Part shown: positions 18,651 through 27,037 of the stretch, one piece after another
Layout of the letters: the number at the start of each line of letters is the position of its first letter
How positions within the stretch are numbered: position 1 is the first letter of the stretch
Assembly (NCBI GenBank): GCA_002715965.1
Contig: PBAL01000095.1
Coordinates: forward strand, 1 to 33,934
From: Verrucomicrobiales bacterium
GTDB taxonomy: Bacteria; Verrucomicrobiota; Verrucomicrobiia; Limisphaerales; JAYPXF01
Reading direction: 5' to 3'
Length of the DNA: 33,934 nt
Made by a program: the position numbers and the translations under genes
Notes under the pieces: generated by a model
Seen by the model: only the letters and a program-made list of their open reading frames with translations
Told to the model about the DNA's origin: nothing
Databases searched by the model: none

Positions 18651-20387
18651 ATGAACACGACACGCCAGTGGATCCTCTCCCTCAGCCTGGCATTGGTTTC
18701 GTTCCTTGCGACGGTGCGGCCGCTTGATGCGGCAACAAACCGATTCCATCTGAGTGTGTTGGTCGACTTCATCGACGACGCGCTGGAGACGCATTACACG
18801 CCTGCGAAGCTCGATAAAATGATGGCGTTGTTCCGGGAAATGGGAATCCGTCGGGTGTATTGGGTGCATCTCGGTGGCGCACGTGAAGGGATGTTCTGGA
18901 GCGGACAGGGATCCAACGAAAAATCTCGAAGCACGAGCGCTTCGCTGGGCGGCACGCCGATCAAGGCGGCCGTGCGTTCCGCTCGGAAGGCTGGATTGGA
19001 GATCTACGGCTACCTCAAACCCTACGAGGGTGGCATGTCGTATTCGCTGCCTGCTGGTTCTCCGCAGGCGATTGAGAAGCCCGGGCCCTCGCGAAAGGGC
19101 GGACCCGTTGCCGTTGCTTCGAACTTCGTTCGTCAGCATCCGGATCTGCGAATTCGCAGACGCATGACGGACATCCCTGCCGGTCTCGATTCGATCCCGA
19201 TTCAACGGATCGACCTGGTCAAAAGTGACGATCGCCCGACTCGCGTTCGCAAGGAGCATATCGAGATCTGGACCAGCCCCGACAATTATCGGTACGAGCG
19301 ACGACCGACCGACTTCGATTTTCGCGACACCGTTGAGCAGGGACGCGTTTTGACGCTCCGGGGCCTGAATCTCACAAACAAGTACGTCCTGGTCACCACC
19401 AACCTTCGGGGTAAGGACGGTGACTTCGCCAATCACGCCACCCGATTGATTCGCGCCTTTGGTCCGAACCACATCCAACTACCCATCTCGGTGGCGACGG
19501 ATTATTGCGTCTGGAAACCCAAACGGAATTTCCGAACCTATGGACTCGAATTTGACACCGGCGGCTATCGGGCCAAGAAAATCGTTCTCGACGTCGACAG
19601 CTCCAACGGTGATCGCGGATTCATCGCCTTCTGTCGTGGTCGCAACGAATACAGTCCCGGCGCGCTTTGCGAGGCGTATTCGGAAGTCCGCCAACATTGG
19701 CTCCGATTGCTGCGCGAATGCCTCGACGCTGGTGTGGACGGGATCGATTTCCGGGTTCAATGCCACAGCACCTGGTCCGATGAACCCTTTGCCTACGGCT
19801 ACAACGAGCCGATCATCCGCGAATACCGGAACCGTCACGGCGCCAACATTCCGATCGTTCAATTCGAAACCAATCTGCTGGCAGAGATCCGGGGGGAATA
19901 CTTCACGCAGTTTCTCAAGCAGGCTGCCAGAATGATCCACCAACGCGACAAGCGCATGCAGGTCCATGTCAACATTGATCTCGCCTCGCCTGAGTTCAGC
20001 AACCGCATCAATCCCTTCACCTATCCGAGAAACATCAAGTTTGACTGGCAAACCTGGCTGGGATTCGCCGATGAGGTGACGTTTCGCTCACTTGTCCTGC
20101 GACCGGCCGAACTCAATTCTCACGCGATGAGCCAAAAGGTGATCAGCGCGAGTGGTCAGGCAGGCCTGCCAATCCACTTCAATCGCTACCTCAATCAAGC
20201 CGGACAGGACTTTGAAGCGCTGAGAAAAGAAATTCAGATCATCCGCAACAGTGGCCGCTTCAGGAGCTTCATTCTCTACGAAGGCAAACGCCTGATCGGA
20301 CCTGACGGCGCCGGTTCGGTAAGACTCCGTGGCAAGTACGGAACGATGGAACAATGGAAGAAACTCACCCGGCAAATGGCCAATTGA
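18651..20387 (+). CDS. Exported protein of unknown function, TIM-barrel / glycoside-hydrolase-like
   Basis: A 578-residue protein whose ATG at 18651 gives a clear signal sequence (ILSLSLALVSFLATVRPLDA). I do not recognise the family with confidence. The pattern resembles (beta/alpha)8 glycoside hydrolases: RRVYWVHLGGA near residue 65, LEIYGYLKPYEGG near 115, an acidic strand end GVDGIDFRVQCH with D363 and D366, MQVHVNIDLASPEF near 440 and DWQTWLGFADEVTFRSL near 465. A beta-rich insertion (about 200-320) interrupts the barrel. No catalytic acid pair can be assigned with certainty. Convergent with the isomerase gene (25 bp apart). Confidence 0.6.
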   Translation: MNTTRQWILSLSLALVSFLATVRPLDAATNRFHLSVLVDFIDDALETHYTPAKLDKMMALFREMGIRRVYWVHLGGAREGMFWSGQGSNEKSRSTSASLGGTPIKAAVRSARKAGLEIYGYLKPYEGGMSYSLPAGSPQAIEKPGPSRKGGPVAVASNFVRQHPDLRIRRRMTDIPAGLDSIPIQRIDLVKSDDRPTRVRKEHIEIWTSPDNYRYERRPTDFDFRDTVEQGRVLTLRGLNLTNKYVLVTTNLRGKDGDFANHATRLIRAFGPNHIQLPISVATDYCVWKPKRNFRTYGLEFDTGGYRAKKIVLDVDSSNGDRGFIAFCRGRNEYSPGALCEAYSEVRQHWLRLLRECLDAGVDGIDFRVQCHSTWSDEPFAYGYNEPIIREYRNRHGANIPIVQFETNLLAEIRGEYFTQFLKQAARMIHQRDKRMQVHVNIDLASPEFSNRINPFTYPRNIKFDWQTWLGFADEVTFRSLVLRPAELNSHAMSQKVISASGQAGLPIHFNRYLNQAGQDFEALRKEIQIIRNSGRFRSFILYEGKRLIGPDGAGSVRLRGKYGTMEQWKKLTRQMAN

Positions 20388-20412
20388 GATTCTGAATTCC
20401 ATGGGCAGTCAC

Positions 20413-21204
20413 TTATCGCTGCTCCGCCATGATCCTTGAGATGAAGCGGCCGTAGGCGGCTTTCGGTTCCAAACTTTCGGTGTCGCGATGAACTTCAAGA
20501 ACGACCATGCCCTGGTAGTTTAGTTCCTTGAGTACACGAAAGAGACGGGGGGTATCGAGTGGTGCTTTGATGTCGGCGTAGTGGTCGATGAAGCCGCGGC
20601 CTGGACGGATGTTGTGGACATGCATGTGTATGAGTTTGTCATTCACGTCACGAAGCATCTTTTCGAGGTGGTCGTTGTACGCGGCCTGGCGATTCTCCAG
20701 ATCCTGGATTGATCTTACTTCGTCGAGATAGGCGATGTGCCCCGTGTCGATCGTGCAGCCGACGGCAGGATGTTTGATCGCTCTCACCAACTTGATGTAG
20801 TCATCATACGGACCGCGAAGGTTTTCCACTCCTATGCGCACACCGCGTTTGGCCGCGTAGTCGCCGGCAGTACGGAAACGGGTGACTTGCCCGGCGATCG
20901 GAGCGCCGGGTTTCTCGTGGATGGTGACGACTTTCGCGCCGACTGCCGCTGCCGCATCAATCCATGGTCGGTAATCTTCTTCCCCACTCGTTTCGTGAAT
21001 CGAGATGTGCTTCAGCGATTTCATCAGCTCGATCGTCTGGGCTCGTTGCCCCGCATCAGCTTTGTCAAAGCCTAGGGTTGGGAATTTGCTGCGCTGCAAT
21101 CCGCCGTAATGGATCGCAATGGATCGGAATCCAAGTTCCTGCAGCTTCGCGATGGCGGGCGGCAGGTCGGAGTTCTTGAATGCGGCATCGGTGATGGCGA
21201 TACG
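20413..21204 (-). CDS. Sugar phosphate isomerase/epimerase (AP endonuclease 2-like TIM barrel), start unclear
   Basis: A TIM-barrel protein of the xylose-isomerase-like/AP endonuclease family 2 group. Typical blocks are KVVTIHEKPG, GVRIGVENLRGPYDDY, VGCTIDTGHIAYL, HMHVHN and MVVLEVHRD, carrying the metal ligand types Glu, Asp, His and Glu. The first ordinary start codon in frame is TTG at 21099 (228 residues). However, the 35 codons upstream (21204-21100) read RIAITDAAFKNSDLPP..LGFRSIAIHYGG, a convincing first strand-helix-strand of the barrel, so coding almost certainly begins at 21204 or nearby, directly after the TAG of the PhoD-fusion gene and in the same frame. No ATG, GTG or TTG exists there; CTG at 21165 is the only near-cognate candidate I noted. 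No signal sequence is visible. Confidence 0.75.
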   Translation of the reverse strand, partial: RIAITDAAFKNSDLPPAIAKLQELGFRSIAIHYGGLQRSKFPTLGFDKADAGQRAQTIELMKSLKHISIHETSGEEDYRPWIDAAAAVGAKVVTIHEKPGAPIAGQVTRFRTAGDYAAKRGVRIGVENLRGPYDDYIKLVRAIKHPAVGCTIDTGHIAYLDEVRSIQDLENRQAAYNDHLEKMLRDVNDKLIHMHVHNIRPGRGFIDHYADIKAPLDTPRLFRVLKELNYQGMVVLEVHRDTESLEPKAAYGRFISRIMAEQR

Positions 21205-23763
21205 CTAGTTGATTGCCGGACTGAGTTGGTTCCGGGTGTATTCTGTTTCGTAGAATGCTCGGCCATCCTTGTTGATAAATCTGGCGATCAACTTGGCGGG
21301 CTTCGCTTTGGTGTCCGCAGAGATGATGAGGCACGTGTTTGGTTCGCCGGAGTCGTGTATGAGAGCCGGGTGCGGGACGTCCATGTTGGCGATCACGCCG
21401 TCGTGCACGGGGGAGGTGATCAGTTCGGGTATCTCATATCCTGCCAGCGAGGTGGTCTGGTGGCGCAGAACTCGCGTGCGGTGAATGTCTCCGCCGACCA
21501 GCACGACACCGGAAATCTTTTCGCGGCCGATGAATTCAAGCAGCGCTTTCCGTTCGTGTGGGTAAGTGCCCCAGTGATCTTTCTTGCCGGGACGGACGGC
21601 GCCGTTCCAGACCATCCCGCTGGCCAGGATCTTGAAGGGGGCCGTCGATGCGTTCAGTTCGCGGAGCAGCCACTTCCATTGCTCGGCGCCGAGAAGCGAC
21701 GGCTGGTCCTTGTCAAATGGTGAAGGCTCGGTGCCGGCGAAGTAACGGGCGTCCAACAGAAACACTTCCACACCGCCACGACGAAACTTCGTGTAGATGC
21801 CGCGTTGACCATCTCCGTAGGAGGGTTGCGGGCGGTATTCGGTGAAGGCGCGGCGGGCGTTTTCCTTGTGCTTCAGATTCCCGTCGGTGTCGTTGCGACC
21901 GATATCGTGATCGTCCCAGGTGGAATACAAGGAGCGGCTGCGAACGAGTTCCTTGAATCCCTCCGCGCGGGCGAATTCGGCGTAGCGCCGACGCTGAAAG
22001 CTCAGCGTGGTTGAGTCGATATAGGGAGTGTCGCCCAACAGCACGACGGCATGCGGATCGGCAGCGTGCATCTGCCGCCAGACCTCAGCTGAACCCTTGT
22101 CCTCGTTGGCGCAGGAAGCGAATCCGATCCGCACCGTGTCCAAGCCTCCCGCGGGCAGAGTCGTGAAGGAGTGATTGGCAATGAGCTGCTTGCCTGCATC
22201 CTCGATGGCGTATTGATAGCGGGTTCCCGGACGCAATCCTCTCAGCTCCCAGACGACGCAATTGTCGCGTTCATCGGATGCCTGCTTCAGCACCTTGGTG
22301 CCGGGGCCCGTTCCTTCGCGAACGACCAGGCCATACATTCCCGGATGCGAACAGCGCGCCCAGATCATTGCCGAGTTGGACGTGATGTGACCGAGCACGG
22401 GGCCTTCGGAGACGTGGCGGACGTCCAACAGTTTCTTCACCGCACCTATGAGGACGCCTTCGATCTTGGGCGAAGTCTTCGAAGCGCCTGGACTGGTTTC
22501 ATAGCCACCTTGGCCGTAGGCAATTTCCGTCCCGATGTAACCGGGGGCGTAGTCGCCATAGGCCGCCATCGCCACGAAGAGATCGGGGCGGAGTTTCTGG
22601 GCGTTGAGCTGATACTCGACGAAGAGTTCACCCGGTAGATGCAGTACTCGCGCGTGTCCAATTGTGAGGCAGGAAATGCCGATCGTTTCCCCGCGCCGGT
22701 GTCGTGCAATCAATTCAAGATTCTTGGCGGCAAAAAAACGTGTGGAGTTTTTCTGCTTCGGATCGGCCAGCGTCTGGCGCAGCTTGTTGCGGTCGAGGTG
22801 TTCGGCGAGCGGCAGCACGACGGGGACGACACCCCAGTCTACGTCCGTTGCGCTCAGTGGGTGTTTCTTGGTGGCCTCCCACGCCTTGCTCATGCCGGCA
22901 GCGACGCGGTCCGTCAAGATCTGCCGGTTCTTTTTGCTGCCATCATTCCACTTGCCCGCCCCGATGTTGCCGCCGGCGCCGTTGAAGTGAATGTGCGGGA
23001 CGCTGGTGGCGCTTTGACGTGTGTTGCGAGCGAGTCCGGGGAAATCTGGCGTCGGCATTCCCGTGCGGTAGAAACTCTGCGGATGCGTCGCATACCAGGT
23101 GATTGCGGCGAGGCATTGGGTGCCATTCCAGAAGGTGAGCATCTTCAACTCCGGATCGATCGTACCGGCCGGAAATGCGCGGATCTTGGGACTCCGGGTG
23201 GCGGTCCATCGGATGTACAGCACCTTGCCGTCCGGTCCGAGGATCCGGCGGTTGGACGCCACTTTCTCAACGATGCCTCGGCCGATCCCGTAATGGGTGG
23301 CAATCGGCGCGTCCTGCAAGGCGTTACGAATGGCCGCGGCCGCATCACGAATGACCTTCCTCGCGTGGTCCACATTGAACACCGTGCCGGAGATCCCATG
23401 CGGTTCCAGCAGCTTGTCTGCGGAGAAATTGCATCGCGGCGCATCGTGTTGATGAAGCGTGTGCACAGCCACGCGATCGGGGGTCGTTCCCGCAGCTTTT
23501 GCCAGTCCCGCCTTGAATTCCGTCTGTCCTCCCAAGCCGATACCGATCCAATCCACCGCACAAATCACAACTGGTTTTCCATCCCCGACGATCACCACAC
23601 CCCGGCAGCTCAACGGCACATCAAAGGCCTTCACCGGGTCGTAGGCCAAGGGGCTGCCAATCGGGGGCGTCGCATCGACTTCGAATGTGGCGATCTTGAC
23701 CGCCTGGGACCACGCGGACCCGGACAGTGAGAGTATTGATGCCAACAGAATGGAGATCCTCAT
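21205..23763 (-). CDS. Exported ceramidase-like / PhoD-like phosphatase fusion protein
   Basis: An 852-residue two-domain protein. The ATG at 23763 gives a signal sequence (MRISILLASILSLSGSAWSQA). Residues about 22-440 resemble the N-terminal domain of neutral ceramidases (ATFEVDATPPIGSPLAYDP, VAVHTLHQHDAPR, HFNGAGGNIGAGKW). Residues about 455-845 are a PhoD-like metallophosphatase: RIGFASCANE, LLGDTPYID with D578, STWDDHDIGRND near 615, and VLVGGDIHRTRV near the end. PhoD enzymes use calcium and iron to cleave phosphodiesters or phosphomonoesters outside the membrane. Combining an amidase-like and a phosphatase domain in one chain suggests action on a phosphorylated N-acyl lipid or polymer (inference). 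The stop (TAG) is followed directly, in frame, by the isomerase reading frame. Confidence 0.88.
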   Translation of the reverse strand: MRISILLASILSLSGSAWSQAVKIATFEVDATPPIGSPLAYDPVKAFDVPLSCRGVVIVGDGKPVVICAVDWIGIGLGGQTEFKAGLAKAAGTTPDRVAVHTLHQHDAPRCNFSADKLLEPHGISGTVFNVDHARKVIRDAAAAIRNALQDAPIATHYGIGRGIVEKVASNRRILGPDGKVLYIRWTATRSPKIRAFPAGTIDPELKMLTFWNGTQCLAAITWYATHPQSFYRTGMPTPDFPGLARNTRQSATSVPHIHFNGAGGNIGAGKWNDGSKKNRQILTDRVAAGMSKAWEATKKHPLSATDVDWGVVPVVLPLAEHLDRNKLRQTLADPKQKNSTRFFAAKNLELIARHRRGETIGISCLTIGHARVLHLPGELFVEYQLNAQKLRPDLFVAMAAYGDYAPGYIGTEIAYGQGGYETSPGASKTSPKIEGVLIGAVKKLLDVRHVSEGPVLGHITSNSAMIWARCSHPGMYGLVVREGTGPGTKVLKQASDERDNCVVWELRGLRPGTRYQYAIEDAGKQLIANHSFTTLPAGGLDTVRIGFASCANEDKGSAEVWRQMHAADPHAVVLLGDTPYIDSTTLSFQRRRYAEFARAEGFKELVRSRSLYSTWDDHDIGRNDTDGNLKHKENARRAFTEYRPQPSYGDGQRGIYTKFRRGGVEVFLLDARYFAGTEPSPFDKDQPSLLGAEQWKWLLRELNASTAPFKILASGMVWNGAVRPGKKDHWGTYPHERKALLEFIGREKISGVVLVGGDIHRTRVLRHQTTSLAGYEIPELITSPVHDGVIANMDVPHPALIHDSGEPNTCLIISADTKAKPAKLIARFINKDGRAFYETEYTRNQLSPAIN

Positions 23764-23931
23764 GGCTTCTTCAATACCGACACAAAGGCCCATGATTCCA
23801 GCTCAATCGAGCAAATCCGTCGTAATTCGCACGGCTCGTTGCCATAATGTCCGGGGTGAGCCCTGGTGACCACTCCGAAAATGAAAATCAGTTGCCCTGC
23901 ATTCGGTTCCGAGGTTCCATAGTTTTTAAAC
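23764..23931. promoter_or_regulatory. Divergent intergenic region between the PhoD fusion and second cytochrome module
   Basis: These 168 bp separate divergent start codons and should hold both promoters. The stretch just before the plus-strand GTG is AT-richer (AGTTTTTAAACGTG). I could not assign promoter boxes or an operator. Confidence 0.45.
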
Positions 23932-26900
23932 GTGATTCGGGTCTGTGTTCATTACCTCTTGCTGTTTTTCGCTCTCGGCTCAGCCGTGGCGGCTGACGAA
24001 GTGCAACGGGCGGCAATGACCTTTTTCGAGAACAAAGTCCGGCCGATTTTGGTGGAACGTTGTTATGACTGTCACAGCGACGCGAAGCAGAAGGGCGGAC
24101 TGCGGGTGGATCATATCCGCTACCTGAAAGCGGGTGGCGAAAATCGACCGGCGTTGGTCCCGGGAAGGCCGGAGGAGTCGGCGTTGATGGAGGCGGTACG
24201 TTATGGGAATGCGGATATCCAGATGCCGCCGAAAGCGAAACTGCCGGAAGCGGAGATCGCAGTTTTGGAGAAGTGGATTCGGATTGGTGCGCCTTGGCCG
24301 GACCACAAGAAGTTGGTCGTGACAAAGGACGGCTTCACAAAAGAGCAACGCGCCTATTGGTTCTTTCAGCCGGTTGCCAAGGTGTCCCCTCCCAATGCGG
24401 GTGGACATTGGGTGCGCAATGACATCGACCGCTTTATTGCGAAGAAACACACGGAGTTGAATCTGTCACCCGCGGCAGACGCGGATCGGCGCGAGTTGGC
24501 CCGCCGTGCGTATTTCGATCTTCATGGATTGCCACCGAGCACGAAGCAGATGGATGCCTTCGTCAGGGACAACGATCCGAAGGCTTACGAAAAGCTCGTG
24601 GATGAGTTGCTCTCGAGTCCGCGCTATGGCGAACGCTGGGCGCAGCATTGGTTGGATCTGGTGCGCTATGCCGAGAGCGACGGATATAATCAGGACGCCT
24701 ATCGTCCCACGGTGTGGCGCTACCGCGACTACGTGATCAACTCGCTCAACGACGACAAGCCTTACGACCAGTTCGTGCGGGAACAGCTCGCGGGTGACGA
24801 GATCGCGCCCGATGACCCGGAGACGCTGATCGCCACGGCCTATCTGCGTCATCCGGTGTACGAATACAACCTGCGTGACATTCGCGGTCAGTGGGAGGTG
24901 ATTCTCACGGACATGACGGACACCACGAGCGAGGTCTTCCTGGGTCTCAGCATGGGTTGCGCACGTTGTCACGATCACAAGTTCGATCCCATCCGGCAGC
25001 GCGACTACTACCGTCTGCGGGCCTTCTTCACACCGGTGCATTGGCGTGACGACTTGAAGTTGGCCACACCGGCAGAAAAGAAAGCCTTCGACGAAAAACA
25101 GGCGAAATGGGAAGAGGCCACCGCAGGAATCCGCGCCAAGATGGATGCGCTTGCCAAGGAAGGGATCGCGAAGCATGTCGAAACGTGGCGCAAGAGTTTC
25201 CCCGCCGACCTGCGGGCAATGACGCTGAAGCCTGAGGACAAACGCGAGTCGCTCGAAAAACAATTGGCCGGGCTTTGCGAACGTCAGTTGAAATTCGCCC
25301 GCGGTCAGTTCAAGCCGGATCGGGATATCAAGTCCGATGAAGCGAAGGAAGAATACCAGGCGCTTCAGGTTGAGCTGCGGAAGTTCAACAACCTGATTCC
25401 CAATCCCCTCATGGCCGCCTTTGTCGCCACGGATGCAGGTCCCCATGCTCCACCCAATTTACTGAAGAAGGAAGACATCAAACCGGGCTACCCGTCCATC
25501 ATCGCGCCGGAATTGCCGACGATTACGCCGACCGAGACTTCCACCGGACGTCGCAAGGCGCTCGCTGATTGGATCACTCGTCCGGACAACCAACTCGCCA
25601 CCCGGGTGATTGTGAACCGCATTTGGCAGTATCATTTCGGACGCGGCATCGTCGGCTCGGCGAACGATTTCGGCGTCCTCGGCGGACGTCCCACGCATCC
25701 CGAATTGTTGGATTACCTCGCGGCGAAATTCGTCAATGATGGCTGGAGTCTCAAGTCGCTGCATCGCGAAATCATGCTTTCCGCCACCTATCGCCAGACC
25801 GCGCGTCGCGAGCCCAACGCGATGTCGGCGAAGATCGATCCGGCGAATCATTATCTCTGGCGGTTTCATCCACGTCGCCTCGACGCCGAACAGGTGCGCG
25901 ATGCGATGCTTGCGGTCAGCGGTGAACTGAACGCCGGGTCGGGTCGTCCCTCCGTCTCGGCCACCAGCACGCGTCGCTCGATCTACACGCAGAAAAGACG
26001 CAATCGTCCTGACGAACTGCTGTCCGCCCTCGACCGGCCGGCCGGTTTCGCCAGTGTGTCCGAACGGCAGAGCACCACCACGCCGACGCAAGCCCTGCAA
26101 TTGCTCAACGGCGACTGGGTTCTGGCCCGCGCCCGTAAATTGGCCGCCCGCACGGAGAGCATCGACGACGCGTGGTTGGCAGTCTTGGGCCGCGCACCTC
26201 GCGCGCAGGAAAAGGCAACGGCAGAGGCGTTCCTGAAGAAACGAATCAAGGCCGACGAATTGCAGCGCAAGAATTCCCGCAAGACCGAAGCGCCACGCGA
26301 TCGATTCATGATCAACAGCGACCGCGAGCGTTTGGTGGCGCCGTCCGGCGCCCGGGAAGGGGATGACTTCACCGTCGAAGCCATCGCGAGTCTCGACAGC
26401 ATCGACAAGAACGCCGAGACGCGCACCCTCGTCACGCGCTGGGACGGCAACAAGCGAAACTTCGGCTGGAGCATCGACGTCACCGGCGTGAAGTCGCGCT
26501 TTCAGCCACGCAACATCCTCCTGCAACTGACCGGCGAGGATAAGAATGGAAACATCGCCTACCAGATCGTCGCAGCCGACCTCCGCTTCCAGGTGAAGCG
26601 GCGACAATACCTCGCGGTACATGTCGCCGGATCGCGTCGCGAAGTCACCTTCACCCTGCGTGATCTCGAAAAACCGGGTGCACCCGCCGAGACCGCCACA
26701 GTTAGCATGAACGACGCCTCCAAGCTGGGCCACGGCAATTATCCCATCGTGATCGGCGGTCAAAGCGTGCGTCGCACCACGCGTCAATGGAACGGCGGCA
26801 TCGAGGCGCTTCGCGTCGTTCCTGGCCGACTGTCCGACAATCAGATCAATGCCGATCCCAATAAATGGCAGGAAGGCCTCCTCGTCTGGCGCGCTCATGA

Positions 26901-27030
26901 CAAACCGGATCCACGCTTCACGTGGCACGGCTCCACGCAGTCGGCCCAGGCAAAAGATCCGCGCTACCTGGCCATGACTGATCTTTGCCAGGCCTTGCTG
27001 AACTCCAACGAATTCTTTTATCTCCACTGA
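23932..27030 (+). CDS. Exported cytochrome c (PSCyt1) - DUF1549 - DUF1553 protein with C-terminal LamG-like insertion
   Basis: A 1032-residue protein starting with GTG; the N-terminus MIRVCVHYLLLFFALGSAVA is a signal sequence. PSCyt1 follows at once, with C44-Y-D-C47-H48 and the partner segment PPKAKLPEAEIAVLEKWIRIGAPWP. DUF1549 spans about 165-370 and holds the second heme motif C343-A-R-C346-H347 (CARCHDHKFDP). A linker rich in charged helices (about 375-490) leads to DUF1553 at about 540-780. Residues about 790-970 form a beta-rich LamG/concanavalin-like domain inserted before the final DUF1553 tail (LCQALLNSNEFFYLH). In the paralogue at 5972 the LamG domain is N-terminal instead. Paired with a DUF1501 gene 7 bp downstream. 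Confidence 0.92.
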   Translation: MIRVCVHYLLLFFALGSAVAADEVQRAAMTFFENKVRPILVERCYDCHSDAKQKGGLRVDHIRYLKAGGENRPALVPGRPEESALMEAVRYGNADIQMPPKAKLPEAEIAVLEKWIRIGAPWPDHKKLVVTKDGFTKEQRAYWFFQPVAKVSPPNAGGHWVRNDIDRFIAKKHTELNLSPAADADRRELARRAYFDLHGLPPSTKQMDAFVRDNDPKAYEKLVDELLSSPRYGERWAQHWLDLVRYAESDGYNQDAYRPTVWRYRDYVINSLNDDKPYDQFVREQLAGDEIAPDDPETLIATAYLRHPVYEYNLRDIRGQWEVILTDMTDTTSEVFLGLSMGCARCHDHKFDPIRQRDYYRLRAFFTPVHWRDDLKLATPAEKKAFDEKQAKWEEATAGIRAKMDALAKEGIAKHVETWRKSFPADLRAMTLKPEDKRESLEKQLAGLCERQLKFARGQFKPDRDIKSDEAKEEYQALQVELRKFNNLIPNPLMAAFVATDAGPHAPPNLLKKEDIKPGYPSIIAPELPTITPTETSTGRRKALADWITRPDNQLATRVIVNRIWQYHFGRGIVGSANDFGVLGGRPTHPELLDYLAAKFVNDGWSLKSLHREIMLSATYRQTARREPNAMSAKIDPANHYLWRFHPRRLDAEQVRDAMLAVSGELNAGSGRPSVSATSTRRSIYTQKRRNRPDELLSALDRPAGFASVSERQSTTTPTQALQLLNGDWVLARARKLAARTESIDDAWLAVLGRAPRAQEKATAEAFLKKRIKADELQRKNSRKTEAPRDRFMINSDRERLVAPSGAREGDDFTVEAIASLDSIDKNAETRTLVTRWDGNKRNFGWSIDVTGVKSRFQPRNILLQLTGEDKNGNIAYQIVAADLRFQVKRRQYLAVHVAGSRREVTFTLRDLEKPGAPAETATVSMNDASKLGHGNYPIVIGGQSVRRTTRQWNGGIEALRVVPGRLSDNQINADPNKWQEGLLVWRAHDKPDPRFTWHGSTQSAQAKDPRYLAMTDLCQALLNSNEFFYLH

Positions 27031-27037
27031 AGCCGAG

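Noticed and set aside
20387..20413. Bidirectional terminator between convergent genes
   Set aside because: The 25-bp gap shows no stem-loop.
25459..27027. Long open frame on the minus strand across the second cytochrome gene
   Set aside because: Same reasoning: complete overlap with a well-supported gene and low-complexity composition.
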